A stretch of DNA of 53,848 bases, taken from positions 1 through 53,848 of the forward strand of contig CALIZI010000113.1 in the NCBI GenBank assembly GCA_938028705.1. The letters are read 5' to 3'. Shown in pieces: positions 43,399 to 52,644 of the stretch. A program made the translations under genes and the position numbers. The notes below the pieces were generated by a model. The model was given only the letters and a program-made list of their open reading frames with translations, did no database searches and had not been told where the DNA came from. This DNA is from an uncultured Saprospiraceae bacterium (GTDB taxonomy: Bacteria > Bacteroidota > Bacteroidia > Chitinophagales > Saprospiraceae). Position 1 is the stretch's first letter; the number at the start of each line of letters is the position of its first letter.

Positions 43399-45486
43399 AT
43401 GAAAAATAAAATAATACACCTTGGTTTGTTGCTCTTGCTCGTCATGGCAGCTACGCCAATATTAGCACAAGATGAATGTGCTACCGAAGTCACACAAGTA
43501 CAAATAGACTACATGAATGCTACGCGAGAAGCTCGTGAAGGGCTTGACTTGGTGGAATTAAGAAATCAAGTCACCGGCATTCCGCTTATAGCACATATCG
43601 TTCGTAACTCTGATGGTTCCGGCGGACTTACAGACGCACAACTCAACACCGCTATGACCGACCTCAATGCAGCATTCGAACAGGTCAATTTTGAATTTGA
43701 ACTTTGCGAAGTCAGATATATTGACAATACAGCATACAATACGGGTATATCAATTTCCAACAGCCCTAATTCGGAAGAGTTTCAAATGGCAATTCCCAAC
43801 CGAGTTCCCGGTAAAGTCAACGTTTTCTTTATTGAAAATATGCAATATTGCGGCTGGTCGAGTTTTCCGTCTTACAAAGCAGCTTACGATAAAGACTGGA
43901 CGGTAATGAAAAACAGTTGTGCGATTAATGGCAGTACCTTCCCACACGAATTGGGGCATTGGTTCAACCTTTACCATACACATCAAGGTGCAAGTTCAGG
44001 GCTTGGCGTTACAGCCGCCGAACTTGTCGATCGCTCCAATTGCGGACCCAATGTAGGCGACGAACTCTGCGACACCCCTGCCGACCCGCGTTTGTCAGGA
44101 TGTGTTAGCTCATTTCCAAACTGTAATTATACTTGTACAACAAGACAAGATGCCAACGGAGATTTTTATACGCCCGATACCAGCAACCTCATGTCCTATT
44201 CTCAAAAGCGGTGCAGAACTTTCTTTTCGCCACAGCAAATTACGAGAATGCAACAGAGTTATTTATTGGATAGAAACGAATTAGGTATTATATGTGATGC
44301 GCCACTTGGCTGCCAAATTACTTCCATATCTGTCAGCAATACATCTGCTTGCAATGATAATGGAACACCTGATGACCCGGCAGACGATTACTTCACAGGT
44401 GATGTTGCTGTCAGTTACTTCGGTTCGCCCGATACCGGCACACTCAACCTTAGCGTAGTGGGCGGCGATTCGCCAAGTACCTCCCAATTCACAGGCACTA
44501 GCCACACCTTTACAGGAGTGAAGATGCCTGCCAACGATCAAGCCGTCAGTATGACTGCTTCCTTCTCAGCAGAAGCTACTTGTACCTTTACAAACAACAG
44601 CGTACATCCGGGAATGAGCTGCATACAAATCGGTCCTTGCAACATCAGCAATCTATGGCTATGGGCAATCACGAATTGTCAGGATAATGGTACACCCAAT
44701 AATCCAACGGACGATTTTTTCAATGCTGTGCTAAGGGTTTATAACCAAAATCCGCCAACCTCCGGCAATCTCGTCATTACAGGCGATGTGAGTCTGTCCG
44801 TTCCGGTCAGTCAATTGAACAATGATAGTTATCACGATTTCTATAATGTCTCATTTCCGGCAGACGGTACACCTGTTTCTCTGACAGCCCGCTTCAGTGC
44901 AGAATCCTCCTGCTCAAGAAGTGAAGCCAACGTACATGCCGGCAGGCAACCCTGCTCGTCAGGCGGTGGCGGAGCTTGTGATGTCAATGCGACCATCACA
45001 CAAACCATTACAGGGTCTTTCTTCAAAGAAGTCACCAATGCCATTACAGCTTCCAACCAAGTACAAAGCAGTGCTGATGCCGCTTATGATGCAGGGTATG
45101 AAATCACATTGACACCGGGTTTTGATGCAGTTTATGGCAGTGATTTTCATGCTTATATTGACGGATGTTCAGCTAACGATACAGACATTGAAGAAGCACC
45201 TCTCGTTAATGACCTCAATGCTACACTCGGACGCTTGCGTAACTTCCCCAACCCGTTTAGCGATTATACCACCATAGAGTATGTGCTCAACAAAGAGGCT
45301 TTGGTCACTATCGAAATATACGACATCAACGGCAGATTCATCGACCGTCCGGTGAAAGACCAGACCTATGCACAAGGTACGCACCAAACCAAGTTTGATG
45401 CCAGTCAACTTACTCCCGGAGCATACCTCTGTAGGGTGAGAACAGACAATGACCTCAAAGTTATGAAGATAACTGTTGTTAGATAA
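43399..45486 (+). CDS. Secreted pappalysin-type (M43) metalloprotease with T9SS tail
   Basis: 695 residues from the ATG at 43399. Signal peptide 1-23 (ends ILAQ). The catalytic domain has FPHELGHWFNLYHTH with His183, Glu184, His187 and His193, the metzincin motif of M43, and NLMSYSQKRC for the Met-turn. Two tandem repeats of about 110 residues follow (each beginning ISVSNTSACNDNG or AITNCQDNG), then a segment ITLTPGFDAVYGSDFHAYI of the kind that precedes T9SS tails, then a type A tail (LRNFPNPFSDYTTIEYVL, LTPGAYLCRV, MKITVVR). It is the third gene of an operon with two beta-helix proteins, which might be its substrates or its surface partners. Terminator at 45560. Confidence 0.9.
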   Translation: MKNKIIHLGLLLLLVMAATPILAQDECATEVTQVQIDYMNATREAREGLDLVELRNQVTGIPLIAHIVRNSDGSGGLTDAQLNTAMTDLNAAFEQVNFEFELCEVRYIDNTAYNTGISISNSPNSEEFQMAIPNRVPGKVNVFFIENMQYCGWSSFPSYKAAYDKDWTVMKNSCAINGSTFPHELGHWFNLYHTHQGASSGLGVTAAELVDRSNCGPNVGDELCDTPADPRLSGCVSSFPNCNYTCTTRQDANGDFYTPDTSNLMSYSQKRCRTFFSPQQITRMQQSYLLDRNELGIICDAPLGCQITSISVSNTSACNDNGTPDDPADDYFTGDVAVSYFGSPDTGTLNLSVVGGDSPSTSQFTGTSHTFTGVKMPANDQAVSMTASFSAEATCTFTNNSVHPGMSCIQIGPCNISNLWLWAITNCQDNGTPNNPTDDFFNAVLRVYNQNPPTSGNLVITGDVSLSVPVSQLNNDSYHDFYNVSFPADGTPVSLTARFSAESSCSRSEANVHAGRQPCSSGGGGACDVNATITQTITGSFFKEVTNAITASNQVQSSADAAYDAGYEITLTPGFDAVYGSDFHAYIDGCSANDTDIEEAPLVNDLNATLGRLRNFPNPFSDYTTIEYVLNKEALVTIEIYDINGRFIDRPVKDQTYAQGTHQTKFDASQLTPGAYLCRVRTDNDLKVMKITVVR

Positions 45487-45559
45487 TAGTTGCTCAAAGG
45501 GTATCAAGATTGGCGGATTTTATGAGTTGGAACATCCGCATGTATCTTGAATACCAAAA

Positions 45560-45601
45560 CATAGAGTTGTGCCATATATGGCATGACTCTGTGTTGTTTT
45601 T
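45560..45601 (+). terminator. Terminator of the beta-helix/M43 operon
   Basis: Stem CATAGAGTTGTGCCAT against ATGGCATGACTCTGTG (about 13 of 16 pairs) followed by TTGTTTTT. Confidence 0.8.
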
Positions 45602-45610
45602 GTATGTTTA

Positions 45611-45801
45611 ACTGGACTTTGGACATTTTGGAAATTAGGTAACTGGGAAATTAGGTTTTAAATCGTAAGTAATTGATTATCAGTTATTTTATTTTTATTA
45701 TATTCAATTAATTTAATTTTATAATTATTTGATAAAAATCCCGATAACTATCGGGATACCTAATGCCGAATTTCCTAATTGCCCAATATCCAAAGTCCAG
45801 T
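45611..45801. repeat. Full copy of the ACTGGACTTTGG repeat (191 bp), MITE-like
   Basis: Begins ACTGGACTTTGGACATTTTG and ends with the inverse CAATATCCAAAGTCCAGT. An inner pair is GGTAACTGGGAAATTAGG and the complementary CCTAATGCCGAATTTCC. The middle has TGATTATCA (45674-45682) and ATCCCGATAACTATCGGGAT. No target duplication is apparent. Confidence 0.8.
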
Positions 45802-46175
45802 ATTTAAAATAGTATTAAAAAATTATAATTTATTAAAAATAAATTTACTTAAATATTTTATAAACTGAAAATAAATAAGTTAAAAATTATTTTTATTTAA
45901 AATATTATAAAATAAAAAAACAAAAATCACTTTTTCACACACACATTCAAATGTAATTATGAATATCGAATCTTGCACATACATACTACATTCGCTTTTC
46001 ATACACACATTCAAATGTGAAATGAATACTGAATCATTCATTCAAATGCAATAATGCGATAATGTTGAAATGCGATAATTAAAAAACATTACAACATTAA
46101 CTCATTTCAGCATTATCTCATTAGAAACATTCATTCATTTAACATTCAAAATTCATTTATTTAAAATTCTCTACC
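45802..46175. repeat. AT-rich spacer with inverted array
   Basis: Two copies of CACACATTCAAATGT (about 45940 and 46000), then TGCAATAATGCGATAATG and its complement CATTTCAGCATTATCTCATT before the next gene. Confidence 0.55.
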
Positions 46176-47108
46176 ATGAAAAATTTAATTTTAGTCATAT
46201 TCACATTTATGATTATCATGTTTTGCTCCAATACATTTGTAGATGTCACCGAATCGCAGATACTTGTCGGTACGGATGATGTCTGTGCATTAGCGGGCAA
46301 TCCTGACTATACTTTAGTATTGGATACGGGTAGTGCGTTCAAACAAGACGGAGGTATGTGGAGTGTGCCTGTTGACCAAAGCCTCATCATCGACCAAGAG
46401 GACTTTACAGAGGGTATGGATGTACTCAGCAATCTCAAATTGGTACAAGGTACTTACAATGGAAAGGGTAATACAAAGGCGGGACAATCTTATGTAGGTG
46501 TGGACAATGCGTCTGTCTCAAAATATATGCCTGCCATGTTGGATACGGTCATGGTATATATGGACAAAGATGCAACGGAGAAAAAAGCGATGACCATTAT
46601 TAATCCTTCTTCGCTCCCATACATCACCATCAATGCTACCAAAGAACTCAACCGCCGCACCCAAATGCTCGAAAACAAAATAGAGCAACTCGAAGAAACC
46701 GAAATCCGCCTCAACACGCTTCAGCGTCAACTTGACGAACTCGAAGAACGATTTAATAATTTAAATAATAATGATGCACAAGCCCCGAAAGCTTTCGGGG
46801 TAAATCAAGAAGCAATACAGAAAAAAATAAGCATCGAAGCAAAATCGGAGCTGTTCCAAAATTACCCCAATCCGGTGACTGACCGCACTACGATACCTTA
46901 TTATATCTCTAATGAGGTGGTCGATGCACAACTTATCATCAGTAATATCTTGGGGCAACAAATTAAAAAAATTGAAATAACGAATAGAGGGGAATCAGAA
47001 ATTTCGATGAACCTTCGCGTGTCGCCGAGTGCTTACGGTACATACACCTATACACTGATAGCCGACGGGCAAATCATCGCTTCCAAAAATATGATATTAA
47101 CGAAATAG
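46176..47108 (+). CDS. Secreted protein with coiled coil and T9SS tail, function unknown
   Basis: 310 residues. N-terminal hydrophobic segment (1-19) acts as signal peptide. The body (about 25-155) is not recognised. A canonical heptad coiled coil covers about 158-198 (ENKIEQLEETEIRLNTLQ). The T9SS type A tail occupies about 230-310 (LFQNYPNPVTDRTTIPYYI, ISNILGQQI, AYGTYTYTLI, MILTK). The layout resembles Bacteroidota surface proteins in which the coil trimerises. The linker between coil and tail carries an 18-bp DNA palindrome CCCCGAAAGCTTTCGGGG (46785-46802), translated as part of PKAFG, that looks like an intergenic repeat absorbed into the gene. It is flanked by inverted arrays on both sides. 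Confidence 0.8.
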   Translation: MKNLILVIFTFMIIMFCSNTFVDVTESQILVGTDDVCALAGNPDYTLVLDTGSAFKQDGGMWSVPVDQSLIIDQEDFTEGMDVLSNLKLVQGTYNGKGNTKAGQSYVGVDNASVSKYMPAMLDTVMVYMDKDATEKKAMTIINPSSLPYITINATKELNRRTQMLENKIEQLEETEIRLNTLQRQLDELEERFNNLNNNDAQAPKAFGVNQEAIQKKISIEAKSELFQNYPNPVTDRTTIPYYISNEVVDAQLIISNILGQQIKKIEITNRGESEISMNLRVSPSAYGTYTYTLIADGQIIASKNMILTK

Positions 47109-47275
47109 TTGGATAGTTGATAGTTCATGGTTCATGGTTGATAGTTCATAGTTGTCGCATGACTTGAATTTCGACTATGAACTATCAACTATGAAGTATG
47201 AACTATGAAGTATGAACTATGAACTATGAACTATGAACTATGAACCATGAACTATCAACTATCCAACTGATAAAG
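47109..47275. repeat. Inverted array between convergent genes
   Basis: Left arm GATAGTTCATGGTTCATGG and similar; right arm many units of ACTATGAACTATCA and ATGAAGTATGA. A large imperfect hairpin that could terminate both convergent genes. Confidence 0.8.
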
Positions 47276-47330
47276 ATTTATGGTTGAGAATGCACGGAGG
47301 TGGGCGAAAGGCTCGCTTCTGTGCCTCGTT

Positions 47331-49175
47331 TTACGGATTTTCAATCAGATTGGCTTTGAGCATTTTGTTTTCTAAAAATTTTCGGGTAGGGTTTTCGCGG
47401 TCAATTTTGCCTTTTAGATATTTTTCTACCATAAAACTCGCGATAGGTCGGGCATAAGTAGAACCGAAACCGGAATTTTCGACATATACGACGATAGCAA
47501 TTTTTGGATTATTTTTTGGTGCAAAACCAATAAAGGTAGAGTGGTCTTTGCCATGTGGATTTTGCACCGTTCCTGTTTTACCGCAAAATTTAATATCGGT
47601 TATCGCCGAGTTGGTGCCTTCAATGACCGTTTCCATACCTCTAATCACTGAGTTATAATGTTTCTCATTGCTTATCAATGATTTATATTTTGTAAAAGGC
47701 TTTAAAGCAACGAGTGTTGTGTCATTTTCAAGGACTCCCTTCACAAGGTGGGGCGTGATGGCATAGCCCCGATTGGCAATCATGGCAGTCATATTGGCAA
47801 GTTGAATAGGCGTAGTTTCCAACTCTCCCTGACCAATAGCTACCGACATGACCGTAGGCGAACCCCATGCAAAATCAGGATATATTTTATTGTAGGTATC
47901 GCCGTCGGGTACAGTACCGGCTTTTTCGCCGCCAATGTCTATGCCCAATTTTTTACCGAGTCCAAAACTGCGTACATAAGCTGCCCAATCGTTCATGCCT
48001 TCCGGCGCACTACTTTTTCTATCTATGACACTACGAAATGCACTCCAATAATAACTATTGCAAGAGTATTTGAGCGCACGCGCCATACTACTAATGGGTT
48101 CGGGATGAAGGCGGCAGCCATAATTTCTGCTCTTGTATGTATAATAACCCGGACACGAATAACCTTTACCCGACCATATTGCTTTTTCTTCCAACGCAAT
48201 CAATGACATCAGGGGCTTGAAGGTAGAACCCGGCGGATACATGGCATTGAGCGCACGATTGAAAAGTGGTTTGAGGGTATCTGCCTGAAGGTGTGCAAAA
48301 GCAGCATCCCGACCACGATTGATACTCAATATATGCGGCGAATAGCCCGGACTACTGATAAAAGCCAGTATTTCTCCGGTTTCGGGTTCGATAGCTAAGA
48401 TACTGCCTGTTTTATTTGCCATGAGGGTCTCGCCGTACTTTTGGAGCTTTACGTCAAGAGTGGTGACAATGTTTTTTCCCGGAACGGCGGGTACGTCCAG
48501 TTCTCCGTCTTTATATTTGTCTTTGACCAGTCCTTTGTTGTCGCGGTTGAAATATTTTCTGCCAAACTGCCCCCGCAACTCTTCTTCATACTGCTTTTCA
48601 AGTCCTGTCGCTCCAATGTAATCACCTTCTTCATAATATGTTGAACGTGCCACTTGCTGCGCATCCACCTCACTCAAATACCCAAGCGCATGTGCGCCAC
48701 ATGGACTACTATAACTCCGAACATTGCGTCGCTCGGCAGAAAAACCGGGAAATTGATATTGATTTTCCTGAAATTTAGCGTAAGTGGATGCCGAGACTCT
48801 GCTCAAAAATGTAAAGGGTTTATACGTATTATAACGGTGGTCACTGAAGTCTTTATTGAGGTTATTGACAAAATCTTGTTCGCTGATATTCAGCAGATTA
48901 CAGAGTTTTATAGTGTCAATATCACGCACATCATCATAAATCACATTGATGTCATACATCGGGTCATTTTTTGCCATGATATAACCATTCCTATCCAAAA
49001 TCAAACCACGCGGCGGAAGTATTTTTTCATAATACGTACCTACCAACTCTGCTTTTTCCTTAAATTTTTTATCCAATAATTGTAAATGAAGACTACGCAG
49101 CAAAAGGATAGCTGCGCCTACTAAGAAGACGACCTGAATGATATGTTTACGGTCTTGGAAAGAATCTTTTATCAT
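47331..49175 (-). CDS. mrdA: Penicillin-binding protein 2 (cell elongation transpeptidase)
   Basis: 614 residues from the ATG at 49175. An upstream in-frame ATG (49196) lies in the intergenic repeat and would add residues translated from it, so it is rejected. One membrane anchor at about 12-30, then the dimerisation domain with LPPRGLILDRNGYIMAKN. The transpeptidase has YPPGSTFKPLMSLIA with the active Ser and Lys (SxxK) at about residue 315-320, SCNSYYW (SxN) and FCGKTGTVQNPHG (KTG). It cross-links peptidoglycan of the side wall together with MreBCD and RodA. It follows mreD in the same direction after an 83-base inverted array. rodA, often next, is absent: the following gene is convergent. 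Confidence 0.95.
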   Translation of the reverse strand: MIKDSFQDRKHIIQVVFLVGAAILLLRSLHLQLLDKKFKEKAELVGTYYEKILPPRGLILDRNGYIMAKNDPMYDINVIYDDVRDIDTIKLCNLLNISEQDFVNNLNKDFSDHRYNTYKPFTFLSRVSASTYAKFQENQYQFPGFSAERRNVRSYSSPCGAHALGYLSEVDAQQVARSTYYEEGDYIGATGLEKQYEEELRGQFGRKYFNRDNKGLVKDKYKDGELDVPAVPGKNIVTTLDVKLQKYGETLMANKTGSILAIEPETGEILAFISSPGYSPHILSINRGRDAAFAHLQADTLKPLFNRALNAMYPPGSTFKPLMSLIALEEKAIWSGKGYSCPGYYTYKSRNYGCRLHPEPISSMARALKYSCNSYYWSAFRSVIDRKSSAPEGMNDWAAYVRSFGLGKKLGIDIGGEKAGTVPDGDTYNKIYPDFAWGSPTVMSVAIGQGELETTPIQLANMTAMIANRGYAITPHLVKGVLENDTTLVALKPFTKYKSLISNEKHYNSVIRGMETVIEGTNSAITDIKFCGKTGTVQNPHGKDHSTFIGFAPKNNPKIAIVVYVENSGFGSTYARPIASFMVEKYLKGKIDRENPTRKFLENKMLKANLIENP

Positions 49176-49258
49176 TGAACATTTATCATTGAACATTTAT
49201 CACCGAACATTCAACATTAAAAAATGATAAATGATAAATGTTCAATGGCAAATGTTCG
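49176..49258. repeat. Inverted array between mreD and mrdA
   Basis: GAACATTTATCATTGAACAT on the left, AAATGATAAATGATAAATG and GTTCAATGG on the right. It extends into the apparent upstream start of mrdA. Confidence 0.75.
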
Positions 49259-49777
49259 TTATCGCTTTGGATTAAAAATAAAAATAAGTAAAAGTATTAC
49301 AGGCAAAGACGCTGCATAACTGAGTAATGCTTTGATGATACCTTTGCCGAAATTTTCAAATAAAAAAGTTTCATACAAGAAAAATACAAGCATAAAAACA
49401 ATCAGGCAGTAGGCAATATATTGTACAAACCAAGAATTACCAAGCCTGTCTTTATTGGGCAAAGGGTTGTTTTCGTAACCACCGCGAGGTTCCAATATAT
49501 TCATAAAAACCGGACGAAAAAACATCATCGCCACACAAGCTCCGGCGTGCATACCCGCACTATTATAAAACATATCTATCGTCAAACCTGTAAAAAAAGC
49601 AATGAGCAGCGTTATCCAAGTCGGCATTTTTAAGGGAAGCATCAAGAGTGCCAAAGGATAAATAAACAACTTGAAATAATACGAATATTCACCAAAATTC
49701 AATGCTCTCAATATCAGTGCTTGCACTATGATAAGTACAGCAAAACGAATGACATTAATAATAATGGTGCTATTCAT
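49259..49777 (-). CDS. mreD: Rod shape-determining protein MreD
   Basis: 172 residues, mostly hydrophobic with five or six membrane helices (VIRFAVLIIVQALILRAL, LFIYPLALLMLPL, ITLLIAFFTGLTIDMFY). The segment GLTIDMFYNSAGMHAGACV fits the conserved part of MreD, where a small-residue helix follows the Asp. It is an inner-membrane partner of MreC and the elongasome. It lies between mreC and mrdA, the usual order. The gap to mreC (195 bases) is filled by a 9-bp minisatellite. Confidence 0.9.
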   Translation of the reverse strand: MNSTIIINVIRFAVLIIVQALILRALNFGEYSYYFKLFIYPLALLMLPLKMPTWITLLIAFFTGLTIDMFYNSAGMHAGACVAMMFFRPVFMNILEPRGGYENNPLPNKDRLGNSWFVQYIAYCLIVFMLVFFLYETFLFENFGKGIIKALLSYAASLPVILLLIFIFNPKR

Positions 49778-49972
49778 GATTTGGTTTATAGAGTTTATAG
49801 AGTTTATAGAGTTTATGGAGTTTATGGAGTTTATAGAGTTTATAGAGTTTATAGAGTTTATGGAGTTTATGGAGTTTATAGAGTTTATAGAGTTTATAGA
49901 GTTTATGGAGTTTATAGAGTTTATGGAGTTTACAACTTTATCAACTTTATCAACTCAATCAACTTTATCAAC
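49778..49972. repeat. 9-bp minisatellite between mreC and mreD
   Basis: About 15 units of GAGTTTATA / GAGTTTATG (49783-49930), then in the opposite sense units of AACTTTATC and AACTCAATC (49933-49980), so the array is also an inverted pair. The 9-mer is the reverse complement of the unit at 31588-31680. Apparent reading frames through it are artefacts. Confidence 0.9.
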
Positions 49973-50815
49973 TCAATCAACTACTCCCTCCCTCCCTACG
50001 GATGTTTCCAGTTCGAGGCGTTCATCGCGCATGAGGTATTCGACGACATTTACGTATTCTATATTATTAAAATTAGTATTTAGTTGAACATCAATGTTAT
50101 AGTAACTGTCTCCTGAATTTATATCTTGTTCAACCACAGTTCCTATCATAATATTTGCCGGGAAAATATCTGAATAATTATTGGTCACAATAGTATCGCC
50201 GAGCGCAACGCGGGCATGTCGGGGAATATTTTCAAGGGTCATCACACGCGGGTCGGTACCTTTCCATACGAGCGAACCAAAGTAACCTTTATTCTTAAAT
50301 TTTGCATTGACCCGTATATCGCGATGCAGTAAAGACATAGCTACACTATAATTTTTAGAGGTCTTTAATACAATGCCGGCAATACTTCCATTGCACAAAA
50401 TTCCTGCATCTTTTTCAATGCCATGCTGACTGCCTCTGTTGAGGGTCAGGATATTATTCGGACGGTCGATGCTATTGCCAATGACTTTTGCGCTGATATA
50501 GTTATACCTTTTCTGGTACAGGGTATCTTCTACAATTTTGGAGTCAACCTTATGATCATAATAGGCATTAGGGTTTCGGTTGAGGTATTCGTTATAGGCA
50601 TTGGCAAGGCTATCGTTGATAGTTCGCAATTTGAGATAATCAGAAAAACCGCTATAACGCTCTGTAAAATAGCCGGATACAACATTGGCAGAATTGACAT
50701 ATACCCGATTATGAAATTCATTATAATTCACCATCATATATACCGCAGCTACTTCCAGAAAGGTAAACAGGAAGAAACTATGAAACCGATAAAAGAAATT
50801 AATCAGATTATTCAT
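49973..50815 (-). CDS. mreC: Rod shape-determining protein MreC
   Basis: 280 residues. One N-terminal membrane helix (about 10-30, HSFFLFTFLEVAAVYMMV), then a coiled-coil-like stretch and the periplasmic beta domain with YNYISAKVIGNS, NNILTLNRGSQHGIEKDAGI and GIVLKTSKNYSVAMSLLH, all typical of MreC. It organises the elongasome in the periplasm. The very C-terminus runs into the minisatellite, whose bases supply the TGA stop. mreB lies upstream with 273 bases between. Confidence 0.92.
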   Translation of the reverse strand: MNNLINFFYRFHSFFLFTFLEVAAVYMMVNYNEFHNRVYVNSANVVSGYFTERYSGFSDYLKLRTINDSLANAYNEYLNRNPNAYYDHKVDSKIVEDTLYQKRYNYISAKVIGNSIDRPNNILTLNRGSQHGIEKDAGILCNGSIAGIVLKTSKNYSVAMSLLHRDIRVNAKFKNKGYFGSLVWKGTDPRVMTLENIPRHARVALGDTIVTNNYSDIFPANIMIGTVVEQDINSGDSYYNIDVQLNTNFNNIEYVNVVEYLMRDERLELETSVGREGVVD

Positions 50816-51088
50816 ACGGCTTATATTTTATTTCAATATTATTGAAATAATTATTTGTAGAAAAACATAACAAAGTTTTGGATTGGTTTTTTGAGATAAT
50901 TTACATGAAATTTTATTTTATATAAAATAAAATTTGTTAATGAGTGGTCTTGGTCAATCAACCCGGACGGGTCTGTGTCAGGCAGCTTCTGTGGATATTG
51001 TTATATCGAAATATCGTTACTATCTAATTGAAAGAGAAGTTTTTAAAAGAAGTGGTTATGTTTAATATATAAATGGAGTGATAAAACA

Positions 51089-52120
51089 CTAAGTGCTTTT
51101 TCTATCAATTAAGAAAGTATATTTATCTATATTTTTCAATGCTTTGCCCGTACCGCGCACTACTGCACGAAGCGGGTCATCAGCAACGTGAACCTGCAAT
51201 TTTGTTTTCTGTGCAATCCGCTTATCCAATCCCCTCAACAATGCTCCACCGCCTGTCAGATACAGTCCGGTTTGGTAAATATCCGCTGCGAGTTCGGGCG
51301 GCGTATTTTCTAATGCTTTCAATATCGCGTCCTCTACTTTTGAAATAGACTTATCCAAAGCATGAGAAATTTCTGAATATGAAACGGTGATTTGTTTCGG
51401 AATTCCTGTCATCAGGTCGCGCCCGTTGACCGGAAAATCCTCCGGTGGTTCTTCCAATTCATGCAAGGCAGAACCGACATTGATTTTGATACGCTCGGCA
51501 GTACGCTCCCCGATGAGGATGTTGTGCTGACGTTTCATATAGTTAGCAATGTCATTTGTAAACTCGTCACCTGCAACACGTATGGACTGGTCGCACACAA
51601 TTCCCGAAAGTGCAATGACCGCAATTTCGGTCGTACCACCTCCGATGTCAATAATCATATTACCAATCGGTTCTTCCACATTCAAACCAATACCGAGTGC
51701 AGCAGCCATCGGCTCGTGAATGAGATAAGTCTCTTTGGCATCTACGTGTTCGGCAGAGTCAAAGACCGCACGTTTTTCGACTTCTGTAATCCCCGAAGGA
51801 ATACAAATCACCATTCTAAGGTTGTTGAAAAATCGGCGGCGCGTACCCGTCATATTAATAAAACCCTCAATCATGGCTTCCGCAGCTTGAAAGTCCGCAA
51901 TCACACCATCCTTTAATGGTCTGATGGTTTTGATTTCACCGTGCGTTTTTTCGTGCATCATCATTGCCTTCTTGCCCACAGCAATTGATTCACCTGTACG
52001 GCGGTCCATGGCTACAATAGAAGGCTCATCCACTACGACTTGGTCATCTTGAATAATCAGGGTATTTGCTGTACCCAAGTCTATCGCTATTTCTTGTGTA
52101 AAAAATTTAAAAAATCTCAT
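51089..52120 (-). CDS. mreB: Rod shape-determining actin homologue MreB
   Basis: 343 residues, full length. Seen: IAIDLGTANTLI (phosphate 1), SIVAMDRRTGE, IGNMIIDIGGGTTEIAVIALSG (phosphate 2) and GLYLTGGGALLRGLD (adenosine loop). It polymerises under the membrane and guides wall synthesis through MreC, MreD and PBP2. First gene of the shape cluster; promoter at 52163-52191. Confidence 0.97.
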   Translation of the reverse strand: MRFFKFFTQEIAIDLGTANTLIIQDDQVVVDEPSIVAMDRRTGESIAVGKKAMMMHEKTHGEIKTIRPLKDGVIADFQAAEAMIEGFINMTGTRRRFFNNLRMVICIPSGITEVEKRAVFDSAEHVDAKETYLIHEPMAAALGIGLNVEEPIGNMIIDIGGGTTEIAVIALSGIVCDQSIRVAGDEFTNDIANYMKRQHNILIGERTAERIKINVGSALHELEEPPEDFPVNGRDLMTGIPKQITVSYSEISHALDKSISKVEDAILKALENTPPELAADIYQTGLYLTGGGALLRGLDKRIAQKTKLQVHVADDPLRAVVRGTGKALKNIDKYTFLIDRKST

Positions 52121-52644
52121 TAACGCACTTTGTTGAATCGGATTTAGGACGACTTATTCGGGCAAAGGTAACGAATTACGTGACAAAACAAGCGTAGTTT
52201 TATGGTTTATTTTTAAGGTGTACGAAAATAATCAGATAAGGTTGCTCATCTGCTGAAATACTCGTTTTTCAACTGTCTTGACGCTTTTTTTACATTTCAA
52301 ATGTTAAGGAAATATTAACAAAGTTTACTTTAAAAAAATGTGACATCGAAAAAGGCGTGTTGATGTGTTGATGTGTTGACGTGTTGACGTGTTGAAGTAT
52401 TGAGGTGTTGATGTGCTGAAATTTATCGAACTAATGAGGTCTTTTTTTATATTAAAAAACGCTTTAGTTGGGCATTTTCGCAAGATACCCTTTCCGGTAT
52501 TTCATACTTCACAACGAGGTCAGTGCTTTACAGTTTTCACGTTCCTTTATTGGTTCACTACGCCCTTCTAAATATGTGGAAAGTTGAATGTTGTCTCTGG
52601 CGTACTTCAACACATCAACACTTCAACACCACAACACTCCAAAA
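52121..52644. repeat. mreB upstream region with paired 9-bp arrays
   Basis: TGTTGATG-type 9-bp units at 52360-52425 (GTGTTGATGTGTTGACG) and their complements at 52603-52640 (CTTCAACACATCAACACTTC) form widely spaced inverted arms. The mreB promoter lies at the left. Confidence 0.7.
52163..52191 (-). promoter_or_regulatory. Probable promoter of mreB
   Basis: On the minus strand TACCTTTG (52170-52163), a perfect TAnnTTTG box, with TTG at 52191-52189, a slightly short spacer of 18. The start codon follows 43 bases later. Confidence 0.6.

Noticed and set aside
49721-50087. Two overlapping plus-strand frames of about 120 codons with VYRVYGVY-type or EFIEFME-type repeats
   Set aside because: They are translations of the 9-bp minisatellite between mreC and mreD; any frame through it stays open. 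They run antisense to mreC.
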